Below, piece after piece: positions 45,013 through 53,866 of a stretch of DNA of 64,000 nt (positions are counted from its first letter, which is position 1; every line of letters begins with the position of its first letter). Origin of the DNA: Methanobrevibacter woesei. Its GTDB lineage: Archaea > Methanobacteriota > Methanobacteria > Methanobacteriales > Methanobacteriaceae. Both the position numbers and the translations under genes were made by a program. The notes under the pieces were generated by a model that saw only the letters and a list, made by a program, of their open reading frames with translations, ran no database searches and had not been told where the DNA came from. The stretch lies in contig NZ_MZGU01000002.1 in NCBI RefSeq assembly GCF_003111605.1, positions 124,001 to 188,000 of the forward strand, written 5' to 3'.

Positions 45013-45435
45013 TTATTGATGAAGAGCTTCACGAACTTTTTCAATAGCTATTGATTTTTTAGCTGGAAAGGCAGCTATCTTAACTTTTAGATGAATTGAA
45101 TCACCAGAATCCAATATCTCAATCTCATCTTCAATTGCAGCTTCTTTAGATAGTCTTAAAAATAAGTTCCCTTTTTCATCCATTTTTCTTTCTAAATCAT
45201 TATCAAGTTTATCTAACTGATCTTGGTTTAGTTCAAGAATTCTATTGAAAAAGGCTTTAGTGTGTCTTTTTTTATCAACAACACCAGAAAGAATAATAAT
45301 TTTATCTTCAGTTAAACCTTCAGCTTCTTCCATCTCGATAGAAGCATCTGGAAATATATTTAAAATAGCATCTGTAAGTTCATCTAAATCCTCATCTTCA
45401 TAGACAAACTCTCTAAAACGAATATTATGTATCAT
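45013..45435 (-). CDS. COG1325-type RNA-binding protein (predicted exosome-linked)
   Basis: A 140-aa archaeal protein of the COG1325 type: MIHNIRFREFVYEDEDLDELTDAIL, IIILSGVVDKKRHTKAFF, and LFLRLSKEAAIEDEIEIL, ending in FPAKKSIAIEKVREAL. This family is predicted to bind RNA and is often encoded near L15e or exosome genes; it lies 71 bases after L15e here, probably in the same transcript. No cysteine or catalytic pattern is seen. Confidence 0.83.
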   Translation of the reverse strand: MIHNIRFREFVYEDEDLDELTDAILNIFPDASIEMEEAEGLTEDKIIILSGVVDKKRHTKAFFNRILELNQDQLDKLDNDLERKMDEKGNLFLRLSKEAAIEDEIEILDSGDSIHLKVKIAAFPAKKSIAIEKVREALHQ

Positions 45436-45484
45436 AAATACCAGATAAATTTTATTTTAATAAAAAATTAGTTAAAAAAAGTTT

Positions 45485-45520
45485 AAAAAAAAGAAAAGGT
45501 GAAGAATTATATTTTTCTTC
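45485..45520 (-). terminator. Terminator-like hairpin over the L15e stop
   Basis: On the minus strand GAAGAA-(8 nt)-TTCTTC is followed by a T/C-rich tract with eight T (45485-45492). The stop codon (45507-45509) lies in the loop. Since the RNA-binding gene follows, it may attenuate rather than end the transcript. Confidence 0.35.
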
Positions 45521-46067
45521 TTCTAGCTTGTTCACTACCTTTTCCTTTTGAAGTTATTCCACGTCCTTTAGTTCCAGCACTAGTTAAACCTCTAAGAGCT
45601 CTGTTAGTGTGTTTGTTGGAACAAATCCAATTGATTTTTTTATCATTAATAATGGAAGGACTGTTAGGATCTACTAAAATTACTTCATAATATTTATATT
45701 TACCATCAGCCCATACCCAGTAAGAGTTTAAAACTTCTAAGTTTGGATATTTTTTAGCGACACGTTCTTCAGCTATTCTTTGGATGGATTTAGCTTGAGT
45801 AATTTTGTTTACACCCATTCTTTTAGGTTTACGACCACCGATGAAACGAGATTTTCTTCTTCCACCACGTCTTACTCTGGTCCTAACAACAACAAAACCT
45901 TTTTTAGCTCTGTATCCTAAACTTCTAGCCCTATCAATCCTTGTAGGCCTATCAATTCTTTGAACAGCTCTTTGTCTTCTCCATTTAGGAGCTCTTTCCC
46001 ACATGAGTTCTCTTACATAGGATTCATCTGGGTTTTTCCATGCATCTCTAATATATTTATACATCAT
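45507..46067 (-). CDS. rpl15e: 50S ribosomal protein L15e
   Basis: Large-subunit protein of archaea and eukaryotes, about 186 aa, with [50 protein letters not shown] and [27 protein letters not shown]. Two adjacent ATGs (46067, 46064) follow AAAGGTG by six bases; the first is used. It precedes the COG1325-type gene. A GGGA-(7 nt)-TCCC hairpin sits in its leader (46104-46118). Confidence 0.96.
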   Translation of the reverse strand: MMYKYIRDAWKNPDESYVRELMWERAPKWRRQRAVQRIDRPTRIDRARSLGYRAKKGFVVVRTRVRRGGRRKSRFIGGRKPKRMGVNKITQAKSIQRIAEERVAKKYPNLEVLNSYWVWADGKYKYYEVILVDPNSPSIINDKKINWICSNKHTNRALRGLTSAGTKGRGITSKGKGSEQARRRKI

Positions 46068-46129
46068 AAATAACACCTTTGTTCAGCTTAAAAGCCACAT
46101 CCAGGGACTTGAAATCCCAAAAAAGTATT

Positions 46130-46159
46130 AAAAAAAATATCGTTAAAATTCTAACGATA
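46130..46159 (-). terminator. Terminator-like inverted repeat after the GT4 gene
   Basis: TATCGTTA-(6 nt)-TAACGATA followed on the minus strand by eight T (46130-46137), about 80 bases after the GT4 stop and about 65 bases before the L15e ATG. It is either the GT4 terminator or an operator for L15e. Confidence 0.5.
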
Positions 46160-46239
46160 GTAAAATATTTGTTATAACTATTAATAAATGTTACTATTAA
46201 CTAAGTTAAAAATTAAAAAAAAGGAAAAATGAAAAAGAA

Positions 46240-47436
46240 TTAATTTAAAAGGTTTTTCATAGCCTTTTCAAATTTGTCCACAATAGCTTCCCAATCATTA
46301 TTCTGAACATATTCTCTTCCAGCACTAGCTATTTTATCATATTGACCATTATCAATAATATTTTTTGCTAAATCAAGAACTTCTTCAGCTTTCTGAACAT
46401 ATTCAATCCCATGACCATATCCAAATTCTTTTGAAATTCCAGGCAATTCACTAGCAATTACCACTTTTTTCATGGCTAAGTATTCATATAATTTAATAGG
46501 AACAATATCCTGCATAATTGGCTCATCAATATATGCTGGAAGTAGACAGAAGTCAGCTGAGGATAGATATTCAGGAATTTTAGTGTAAGGTTGTTTTCCT
46601 GTAAGAATTAACTGATCACCCAAATTATATTCCTCTTTTATTGATACCATTTCATCAAAGGCATCTCCATCTCCAACAATGAGAATTTTAAAGTTTGGAT
46701 ATTTTTCCTTATTTTCACCTAAAGTTCTCGCCAATTCTTTCATTCCTGCAAATTCGTAAATCCAACCCATGAAAAATAGAACAATATCATCCTTTTTAAT
46801 ATTCCATTGAGCACGAATAGAAGAATCATCTAAATCTGGATTAAAATCATTTAAATCTATACCTGCATCGATTAAAATGGTTCTGTTTGGATCAGCACCC
46901 ATAGTTACTGCAAATTCTGACAATTTCTTATTAATGGTTATTACTAAATCTGAGTTTTCAATAGCTTTTTGTGTGAATTTTTTTCCCAATTCCTGGAACG
47001 CTTTTTCAGGAATCAATGCATGTAATACATCTATAAAATAATAAACAAATGGAATGCCCATCTTTTTAGCTATTTTAGAAGCATTATAGGTATTCAATAT
47101 TCCAAGCCCTAAAATTATATCCGGTTTAAATTCCTTGATTTGTCTTTTGATTTCTTTTTTATGGCTGAAAAATAATGATGCATAGTTAAGACCTTTTACT
47201 TTAATAAAACTTGGTCTTATTACATCTATCTCTGCATCTTCTTTTATTTTTGAAATCCCTTTATGAACTTCCCTTGGATATGTTAATCCTTTAGAATCCT
47301 CATCTTTTGGCCAGTCAATAGGATAATCGATTACTCTAATCTCATGCCCTCTTGTTGCCATTCTTTCCATTAAGTGATGTTGTTGATGTGGATTTCTCTC
47401 TAACCAGTCTGACTCTTGAACAACTAAAATTCTCAT
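46240..47436 (-). CDS. Glycosyltransferase family 4
   Basis: A GT-B fold retaining glycosyltransferase, 398 aa. The N-terminal half contains QESDWLERNPHQQHHLMERMATRGHEI and DIILGLGILNTYNASKIAKK; the C-terminal half has ILIVGDGDAFDEM, LTGKQPYTKIPEYLSSADFCLLPAY and KLYEYLAMKKVVIAS with the E-x7-E-type donor site. It is probably cytosolic and acts on a lipid-linked or cell-surface glycan. It is monocistronic, ending in the repeat at 46130-46159. The sugar cannot be read from sequence. Confidence 0.88.
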   Translation of the reverse strand: MRILVVQESDWLERNPHQQHHLMERMATRGHEIRVIDYPIDWPKDEDSKGLTYPREVHKGISKIKEDAEIDVIRPSFIKVKGLNYASLFFSHKKEIKRQIKEFKPDIILGLGILNTYNASKIAKKMGIPFVYYFIDVLHALIPEKAFQELGKKFTQKAIENSDLVITINKKLSEFAVTMGADPNRTILIDAGIDLNDFNPDLDDSSIRAQWNIKKDDIVLFFMGWIYEFAGMKELARTLGENKEKYPNFKILIVGDGDAFDEMVSIKEEYNLGDQLILTGKQPYTKIPEYLSSADFCLLPAYIDEPIMQDIVPIKLYEYLAMKKVVIASELPGISKEFGYGHGIEYVQKAEEVLDLAKNIIDNGQYDKIASAGREYVQNNDWEAIVDKFEKAMKNLLN

Positions 47437-47791
47437 TATATCCCTTTTAAAATAAGATTAATATTATTTTAGCAACAATAATATTTAATGATATAGGATA
47501 ATATTACTACTTTAATTTTCCAATTAAACAATCATATTAAAAATATAATAAAAACTAATAAAATAATTGAAAAAAAGCTAATTTTTAAACAAATTACAAT
47601 AAGCAAAATCAAATTATTACTTTACAGCATTTATATTTAAAAATAAAGATAATTTAGGTTTTAAATATGAAAAAAAGAGTTAGAAAAGTTTTTATAATAG
47701 CATAGCTAAAATTAATTTAAATAATATAATTATATGATAAAGTATTACTAATTACTTGTAAAATCAATAATTATGATTACTGAGTGATAAG
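47437..47791. other. AT-rich intergenic region before the orphan ATPases
   Basis: About 355 bases of AT-rich sequence between divergent genes. It holds a TATA-like element near 47727-47736 and a 12-codon ATG frame (47667-47705) that I do not count as a gene. A single half-site TTAGGT is present near 47650 but without a second arm. Confidence 0.45.
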
Positions 47792-48739
47792 ATGAATGAA
47801 TTATTAAATGTTAATGAGGTTTCTATTTCTTTTAGACAGTATGTACAAGGACTTAAACAGAAGAATTTAGAAGTCATTACTGATTTAAGCCTAGATGTAC
47901 GAGAAGGAGAAATAGTAGCTATTTTAGGTTCAAGTGGATCTGGAAAAAGTCTTCTTGCACATTCAATATTAGGCATTTTACCTGAAAATGCAAACCAACA
48001 AGGAAAAATAATTTATAAAGGACAGTTATTGGACGAAGAATTAAAAGATAAATTAAGAGGCGATGAAATCGCTTTAATTCCACAGTCTGTTAATTTTTTA
48101 GATCCTTTAATGAAAATATCTGACCAAGTAATTGGAGACTGTAGTGAAGAGGAATATCCTCAAAAAAAGAAAAAACAAGAAGAATTATTTAAACAGTATA
48201 ATCTTGATAAAGACGTTGAAGACATGTATCCATTTCAGCTTTCTGGTGGAATGGCAAGAAGAGTTCTTGTATCAACAGCATTAATGAACAATCCAAAGCT
48301 TGTAATAGCTGATGAACCGACCCCTGGACTTGATGAAAAGGCAGTAGCTGAAACCTTAAAACATTTAAAACAAATGGCAGAGAATGGCGTAGGTGTTTTA
48401 CTTATTACTCATGATATTAATGCTGCACTTGAAGTTGCAAATAGAATAGCTATTTTTTATGCAGGATATGTAATAGAAATAGCATTAACAAGTGATTTTA
48501 AAGAGGATGGTGAAAATCTTCTTCATCCATACACAAAAGCACTATTTAAGGCACTTCCAGAAAATGGATTTGAACTAACAGAAGGCCATCAACCTTTACA
48601 TGGAGACATACCTGAAGGTTGTCCTTACTTTAGCAGATGTCCAAATTCACTAGCTAAATGTGAACATGAAAGACCTCATCTAATTAATTTAGGTGATAAA
48701 AAAGTTAGATGCTTCCAATATGAAAAAGAGGAATTATAA
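47792..48739 (+). CDS. ABC transporter ATPase, Opp/Dpp/Nik D type
   Basis: A 315-aa nucleotide-binding subunit of the peptide/nickel importer family. Walker A LGSSGSGKSLLA, signature LSGGMARR, Walker B LVIADEPTPGLD and His switch LITHDINAALE are intact. The C-terminal extension contains CPYFSRCPNSLAKCEHERP, the cysteine-rich oligopeptide/dipeptide transporter C-terminal domain that in many such ATPases binds an iron-sulfur cluster. It overlaps the next ATPase by one base (TAATG). No permease or binding protein is adjacent. Nickel uptake would suit a methanogen but is not shown. Confidence 0.9.
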   Translation: MNELLNVNEVSISFRQYVQGLKQKNLEVITDLSLDVREGEIVAILGSSGSGKSLLAHSILGILPENANQQGKIIYKGQLLDEELKDKLRGDEIALIPQSVNFLDPLMKISDQVIGDCSEEEYPQKKKKQEELFKQYNLDKDVEDMYPFQLSGGMARRVLVSTALMNNPKLVIADEPTPGLDEKAVAETLKHLKQMAENGVGVLLITHDINAALEVANRIAIFYAGYVIEIALTSDFKEDGENLLHPYTKALFKALPENGFELTEGHQPLHGDIPEGCPYFSRCPNSLAKCEHERPHLINLGDKKVRCFQYEKEEL

Positions 48740-49353
48740 TGAATTTAATTGGAAAAAATATATCTTATAAATACCCATCTGGAAAAGAGTATATCCTAAA
48801 AGATGTTAACATTGAAATAGATAGTGAAAAAATCACAGGTCTTGTTGGAGATAGTGGAAGTGGAAAATCAACATTATGTAAAATATTATCCAATTATATG
48901 GCAAAATACGATGGTGAAGTATTTATTGACTCCGAAAAACTGCCAAAATCTGGTTTTTGCCCAGTTCAACTAATTTACCAACACCCAGAAAAAGTAATGA
49001 ATCCTAAATGGAAAATGAAAAAAATCTTAGATGAATCTTGGCAAGTTAGTGAAGAACTTTTTAAAGAATTCGGTATTCAAAAGTCCTGGCTTAACAGATA
49101 TCCTTCAGAGCTATCTGGAGGAGAACTACAAAGATTTTCCGTTTTAAGAGCACTTAATCCTAAAACAAAATTTGTAATAGCTGATGAAATGACTACAATG
49201 CTTGATGCAGTAACTCAAGTGCAAATCTGGAAAAAAGTCATTGAATACTGCAGGAAAAATAGTGTAGGACTTCTTGTTGTAAGTCATGACAAAAAACTAG
49301 TTGATGAAATCTGTGATGAAGTAATCTATCTCAATGAAATCAACAAAAAATAA
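48739..49353 (+). CDS. ABC transporter ATPase, Opp/Dpp/Nik F type
   Basis: A 204-aa ATPase, the second of the pair and shorter than usual because it lacks the C-terminal extension. Walker A VGDSGSGKSTLCK, Q-loop-like LIYQHPEKVM, signature LSGGELQR, Walker B FVIADEMTTMLD and His switch VVSHDKKLVD are intact. The Walker B Asp-Glu is DEM rather than DEP. It begins inside the stop codon of the D-type gene and was probably made for a heterodimeric motor. Its membrane partners are outside the window. Confidence 0.88.
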   Translation: MNLIGKNISYKYPSGKEYILKDVNIEIDSEKITGLVGDSGSGKSTLCKILSNYMAKYDGEVFIDSEKLPKSGFCPVQLIYQHPEKVMNPKWKMKKILDESWQVSEELFKEFGIQKSWLNRYPSELSGGELQRFSVLRALNPKTKFVIADEMTTMLDAVTQVQIWKKVIEYCRKNSVGLLVVSHDKKLVDEICDEVIYLNEINKK

Positions 49354-49382
49354 ATATATCTTTTTTTAACAAAGAAAAATAG

Positions 49383-49404
49383 AAAAATGGGGAGGATAAC
49401 CCCC
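49383..49404 (-). terminator. GC-rich terminator hairpin after the epimerase gene
   Basis: On the minus strand GGGG-(7-8 nt)-CCCC is followed by ATTTTTCTATTTTTC. GC-rich stems are rare in this region. It lies 12 bases after the epimerase stop (49416), so it would end the eha-to-epimerase transcript. Confidence 0.55.
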
Positions 49405-49415
49405 TAATTATTTCT

Positions 49416-50414
49416 TTAGAACTCAGCAGATTCTTGGATGTTGTCCCAGTTTTCAACAAACCATTCATGAGTTCTAACAAGCCCATCTTCAAAAGAAACT
49501 TTTGGAGAGTAACCTAAAATGTCTTTAGCTTTATCAATTGAAGATAAAAGTTTAGTTTTTGCATCCCAATTTCTACGAGCTACATAATTGATTCCTGCTT
49601 CATTTCCAGTTAATTCATTAACTTTATTAGCCATATCAATTACTCTGTGGTCTTTACCAGACCCTAAGTTAATAGCTTCACCAATAGCTTCTTCTTCGAT
49701 TCCCATAGCTACTAATCCACTAACAATATCTTCAACAAAGGTCCAATCTCTTGTTTCAGATCCATCACCAGTAATTGGTAATGCCTGACCATTTTTAGAC
49801 CAGTAGAAAAAATTAGGAATTACATTTCTGTATTTACCTGGAACTTCACCAGGACCAAATACATTGAAGAATCTTGCATTTACAATTGGCAACTCATATA
49901 AATTATGGAAATAATTAGTATATAATTCACCTAAAAGTTTAGTAACTTGATAAGGAGTGTGAAGTGAAATGGAAATATCATGTTCTTCAAATGGCATTTT
50001 AGAGTCAAGCCCATAAACACCACAACCAGAAGAGGAATATACAAATCTTTCAACACCAGTTAATTGTGCATATTGAAGAACTTTTAAAATACCAATACCA
50101 TTTACCATTAAATCTTTTTCAGGGTTATCTACACTATTTTGATTTGCAAAGTGTGCAGCCAAGTGATATACATAGTCAGGTTGTTCTTTAAATACTCTTT
50201 TAAGTGCAGCATCATCAAGAATATCTCCTTGAATAAATTCAATATTGCCCCTATCAGCAATATTCCATTCATAAGCAGATGATAAGTTATCTAAGATAAT
50301 TACTTTTTCTGCACCTAAATCTGCAAATTTTTTGGTTAAATTACTTCCAACACAGCCAGCTCCACCTGTTACCAATACAGTTTTACCTTCATATTCAGTG
50401 TATTCTTTACTCAT
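49416..50414 (-). CDS. NAD-dependent epimerase/dehydratase (UDP-sugar 4-epimerase-like)
   Basis: A 332-aa extended short-chain dehydrogenase. The NAD site is VLVTGGAGCVGSNLTKKFADLGAE, with DNLSSAYEW binding the adenine ribose, YHLAAHFANQNSV, catalytic Ser region VYSSSGCGVYG and YQVTK (YxxxK). ARFFNVFGPGEVPG and NLGSGKDHRVIDM follow. It probably epimerises or dehydrates a UDP- or dTDP-sugar for surface glycan. GAGGA precedes the ATG. It starts 16 bases after the CBS gene, so it may be the last gene of the eha transcript. Confidence 0.88.
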   Translation of the reverse strand: MSKEYTEYEGKTVLVTGGAGCVGSNLTKKFADLGAEKVIILDNLSSAYEWNIADRGNIEFIQGDILDDAALKRVFKEQPDYVYHLAAHFANQNSVDNPEKDLMVNGIGILKVLQYAQLTGVERFVYSSSGCGVYGLDSKMPFEEHDISISLHTPYQVTKLLGELYTNYFHNLYELPIVNARFFNVFGPGEVPGKYRNVIPNFFYWSKNGQALPITGDGSETRDWTFVEDIVSGLVAMGIEEEAIGEAINLGSGKDHRVIDMANKVNELTGNEAGINYVARRNWDAKTKLLSSIDKAKDILGYSPKVSFEDGLVRTHEWFVENWDNIQESAEF

Positions 50415-50429
50415 AATTATTCCTCAAAT

Positions 50430-51068
50430 TTATTTTTTTCTTGCTCTACCAACTTTACGAGCGATAACTAATTCACCAACAGCTATTAAACCTGTGAAAA
50501 ATTTTTCAAGTCCTCCAGTAGCCCAAATTGCACTACCAAATGTGGATTTTCTAATATTATCTTCATATTGCTCAGGGGTGATTTTTTTACCAGTTGCTCT
50601 TCTTGAAACAACAGCAGAAGCTTCCATTAACTCATCCCAGGTAATACCTTTTAATTGCTCATTCATTGCTTCATATAATTTAACAACTTTAATATCATAA
50701 AGTGCAGATAACAATTTTACGATATCACAAGCACGAATCATACCAATAACTTGATTATCATCATTTAAAACAGGCAAAGTTACAAATTTATTATCTGCTG
50801 TTTCAATAACTGCAAGTCTAGCTGATTCATTTTCATTGATTGTTGTAATTTCCTCATAGGAACTCATGATTTCATGAATTTTTTCATTACCTTCCCTTAA
50901 ACCACGAGTAATGTCAAATGAAGTAACCCAACCAATTAATCGTTTATTATCATCCACAACAGGACAGGTGAAACGACGAATTTTTTCCATTGTTTTTGAT
51001 ACTTCTACAACAGAGTCATTTTTACTAACATAAATAAACTCTTTATCCATTAACTCCTTAGCTTTCAT
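50430..51068 (-). CDS. CBS-domain protein of the eha cluster
   Basis: A 212-aa protein with two CBS domains (MDKEFIYVSKNDSVVEVSKTM with RLIGWVTSFDITRG, then ITTINENESARLAVIET with QVIGMIRACDIVK) and an 85-residue C-terminal segment rich in basic and aromatic residues. CBS pairs sense adenylates, so it may report energy state to the hydrogenase unit. The ATG follows the polyferredoxin stop directly (TAAATG). Family level is certain; its link to Eha is by position. Confidence 0.88.
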   Translation of the reverse strand: MKAKELMDKEFIYVSKNDSVVEVSKTMEKIRRFTCPVVDDNKRLIGWVTSFDITRGLREGNEKIHEIMSSYEEITTINENESARLAVIETADNKFVTLPVLNDDNQVIGMIRACDIVKLLSALYDIKVVKLYEAMNEQLKGITWDELMEASAVVSRRATGKKITPEQYEDNIRKSTFGSAIWATGGLEKFFTGLIAVGELVIARKVGRARKK

Positions 51069-51908
51069 TTAATCATCCCCATTATTTCTATTAACAAATT
51101 TTAATGCTCCTACAGGACAATGATTTGTACAGGAGATACATCTAATACATTTATTATCATCTAATACAACTTCATTGTCAATAAGTTTAATAGCTTCAAC
51201 TGGACAGTTATCTTCACATAAGAAACAAGCAACACATGTTTCTTGATCAACTGTAAGGTCTTTAATATGAATAATCGGACCAATAGTCCTCTCAAGAGTT
51301 ATTTCATCATCCATACAAAGATTTATACAAGCTCCACAGCCAATACAAAGCTTTTTATTAATATAGGGATATAAAGTGTCTTCCTCTAAAGTGACATTTA
51401 TATCTTCATTTTCTTCTAAAAATTCTTTAAATTCAAGTGTAAGTGCGCCTGTTGGGCAATATTGACCATAATCAATATCAGGATTACATTTTGAATAATC
51501 AATGGAAATATCATCCATCCTAATAACCCTATGTGGGCGACTAATATTAACAAGACTATATTCTACAACGCCTTTATCCGAATCATCACCCTTTTTAAAG
51601 ATAACAGAATTACTAATTAATTTAATAGCTGAAATAGGACAAGATTGAACACAAATTTCACATTTAACACATTTATCTGTAATTTTAGCTATTTTAAAAT
51701 TATTAGCTGGTTCAATAGCATCAACTGGGCATGTTTCAACACATAGATTGCATCTAATACATTTTGGTGCAATAGCAATTATTTCTTCTTCAGATTGAAA
51801 ATCATCAATCTCGAATTTAAAATCATCAATATCATCATCTAAATCCACAGATTTAAAAAGAACTTCACGTTCCAATGACTCCATCTGCTTATTAAAAGAT
51901 ACATTCAT
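51069..51908 (-). CDS. Polyferredoxin (5 canonical [4Fe-4S] motifs)
   Basis: A 279-aa soluble ferredoxin with five intact CxxCxxCxxxC motifs: CIRCNLCVETCP, CVKCEICVQSCP, CIGCGACINLCM, CVACFLCEDNCP and CIRCISCTNHCP. A sixth unit between the second and third (CNPDIDYGQYCPTGAL) keeps only two cysteines and probably holds no cluster. It probably relays electrons from Eha and belongs with the downstream-of-eha accessory genes. It is preceded by the PfkB kinase and followed directly by the CBS gene. Confidence 0.93.
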   Translation of the reverse strand: MNVSFNKQMESLEREVLFKSVDLDDDIDDFKFEIDDFQSEEEIIAIAPKCIRCNLCVETCPVDAIEPANNFKIAKITDKCVKCEICVQSCPISAIKLISNSVIFKKGDDSDKGVVEYSLVNISRPHRVIRMDDISIDYSKCNPDIDYGQYCPTGALTLEFKEFLEENEDINVTLEEDTLYPYINKKLCIGCGACINLCMDDEITLERTIGPIIHIKDLTVDQETCVACFLCEDNCPVEAIKLIDNEVVLDDNKCIRCISCTNHCPVGALKFVNRNNGDD

Positions 51909-51986
51909 AATTATACCAACTAATTAAATAATTGAGTTTAAATCTATATTTAGTTATTAATAAATATAGCTAAATAAGATTACTCT

Positions 51987-52952
51987 TTATTCATCCATAA
52001 ACTCCTCTAATTGATTTAATGAAGGAAACGCATTCATTCCATAGTCTTGAATAGATTTACTAGCTACCCAATTACCAATGATACAAGCTTTTTCAAGAGA
52101 ATAGTCATTTAACATTCCAAATAAAAATCCACTATTAAAACTATCTCCAGCACCTGTTGTATCAACAACATCAGATTTAAAAGCTTCTACAAAGCATTCT
52201 TCACCATCATTATTAACTGCATAAACTCCTTTGGAGCCTTGTTTAACTACTACAGTTTCAATACCATCATCTAAAACATGTACAGCAATTTCTTTAAGAG
52301 AAACCTCCTCTACATTATCTATAGCTTTATAATAATCTTCATATAACAATCTAAGTTCAGTTTCATTAATTAAAAGAATGTCAGTACGTTCCAAAATAGG
52401 AGCTAATTCATTTAATCCCTTTTCAACATATAACATTCCTGGATCAAAACTTAATTTAATATCATCATTTAATTTTTCAAGTAATTCAATTTGGGTTTTA
52501 AATGAATCACCTACAAAAGATGTGTAATGCATTATTTTACAGGTGTTAATATTCATAAGATTTATCTCACCCATCTTTATCTCATCGTTAACTCCAGGAT
52601 CTACATAAAGCGCTCTGTCCCCTTCATCATCAACAAAACCCATTACTTTACCAGTATTTCCATTATCAGAATAAATTAGATTATTTGTATAAACCTCATT
52701 CATAGCTAAATTAAGTTCTATTAAATCACCATCACTATCTTCACCTATTTTTCCAATAATAGATGTTTTTTTACCTAAACGTGAAAGTCCAATAATAGTG
52801 TTAGCTGCAGAACCTCCAGGAGTATCAGTCTGGCTTTTTATAAATGATTCTTCATCTTTACCTGCAATACTGCCAACAGTATGAAGTTTATCAACATTTA
52901 AGGCTCCAAAACCTATAACATCCACATCAATATCATTATTTAAGATTTTCAT
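51987..52952 (-). CDS. PfkB family sugar/nucleoside kinase
   Basis: A 321-aa ribokinase-fold kinase with VIGFGALNVDKLHTVG at the N terminus, DTPGGSAANTIIGLSRLG in the substrate lid, VDTTGAGDSFNSGFLFG (anion hole and catalytic Asp) and ASKSIQDYGMNAFPS near the end. It probably phosphorylates a ribose, adenosine or related sugar; the substrate is unknown. It starts 10 bases after ftr and lies within the eha transcription unit, so the link to energy metabolism is positional. Confidence 0.85.
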   Translation of the reverse strand: MKILNNDIDVDVIGFGALNVDKLHTVGSIAGKDEESFIKSQTDTPGGSAANTIIGLSRLGKKTSIIGKIGEDSDGDLIELNLAMNEVYTNNLIYSDNGNTGKVMGFVDDEGDRALYVDPGVNDEIKMGEINLMNINTCKIMHYTSFVGDSFKTQIELLEKLNDDIKLSFDPGMLYVEKGLNELAPILERTDILLINETELRLLYEDYYKAIDNVEEVSLKEIAVHVLDDGIETVVVKQGSKGVYAVNNDGEECFVEAFKSDVVDTTGAGDSFNSGFLFGMLNDYSLEKACIIGNWVASKSIQDYGMNAFPSLNQLEEFMDE

Positions 52953-52962
52953 TTTAACCCAG

Positions 52963-53850
52963 CTATAAAATATCTAGTAAATTAACTTTTTTATCTCCTA
53001 ATTTTCCATCATAGTTTCCTGCAGAAATTCCAATAACACCCTCAACATCTAATGTTGCATCAATAGCTGCTTTCATTGCAGCATTCATTGAATCTTCATC
53101 TACTGCATTAAATACAATTTCAGGAATATAATTAACTCCTTCAGCTACTTTAGACTCATCACCTAATTTGTCTTTAAGTGAAGGACAGTAAACATGATTT
53201 GTAGTTGGTCCAATTTCAGGATAATTAGTTTCAGGTTTAGAAGCTGCAGAACAAATATCAAATGGTGCAATAGCCCCTTCAACATTTTCAATAGCTTCAA
53301 GTGCTTTTTCACCAGCCTCCAATACTGCTTCAGGAGTGGAACATAAATACCAGAAATTTCCACCCATTATACCATCATTTAATTTAAATTTTTCTTCAAT
53401 TTGGAAATCTGGAACAGCTATTGGAACATTAATCATTTTTCTTCCATATTCTTCAACTATCCATTCATAGCCATCTCCACAATGACCAACAATATCCATC
53501 ATCTCGATATATTCATCAGATTCTTTATCAGAATAATCAAAAATACGGGTAAATGGTTTAACAAGAATATCTTGTCTTAAACGGTAAGATAATTCAAATG
53601 CAAATTTTTTAACATCATCTCCACCAAGCCAATATTGTACAACAGCACCAGGTCTTCCATCAGGTGTTTCATCACCAGATAAAAATCCTTCTACTCCACC
53701 TTCAACTCTTCCAATAACTGCACTTGGAGTTGAAGTTGAATCAAATGCTGCTCTTCTAACAATTTTTTCATTTGGACCTGTAATTAAAGCTCTTACATAT
53801 TTTCCTTCAAAAGCTTCAAAAAATGTATCTTCAACTTTTTCATAACTCAT
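52963..53850 (-). CDS. ftr: Formylmethanofuran--tetrahydromethanopterin formyltransferase
   Basis: Moves the formyl group from formylmethanofuran to tetrahydromethanopterin, the second step of CO2 reduction. The 295-aa sequence is full length and has [46 protein letters not shown] and the C-terminal [21 protein letters not shown], which match Ftr. It lies 16 bases after ehaR, as the second Ftr copy of Methanothermobacter does from memory, so this may be the eha-linked isoenzyme rather than the only one. Location next to Eha suggests ferredoxin-dependent CO2 reduction is organised in one transcript. Confidence 0.93.
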   Translation of the reverse strand: MSYEKVEDTFFEAFEGKYVRALITGPNEKIVRRAAFDSTSTPSAVIGRVEGGVEGFLSGDETPDGRPGAVVQYWLGGDDVKKFAFELSYRLRQDILVKPFTRIFDYSDKESDEYIEMMDIVGHCGDGYEWIVEEYGRKMINVPIAVPDFQIEEKFKLNDGIMGGNFWYLCSTPEAVLEAGEKALEAIENVEGAIAPFDICSAASKPETNYPEIGPTTNHVYCPSLKDKLGDESKVAEGVNYIPEIVFNAVDEDSMNAAMKAAIDATLDVEGVIGISAGNYDGKLGDKKVNLLDIL

Positions 53851-53866
53851 TTTAATTATCCTCCTT

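Noticed and set aside
47640-47666. Further iron-repressor site (TTAGGT near 47650)
   Set aside because: Only one half-site is present; the opposite arm does not match CCTAA.
47667-47705. 12-codon ATG frame (MKKRVRKVFIIA) in the gap before the orphan ATPases
   Set aside because: Too short to separate from chance in AT-rich DNA, although a weak AGG lies upstream.
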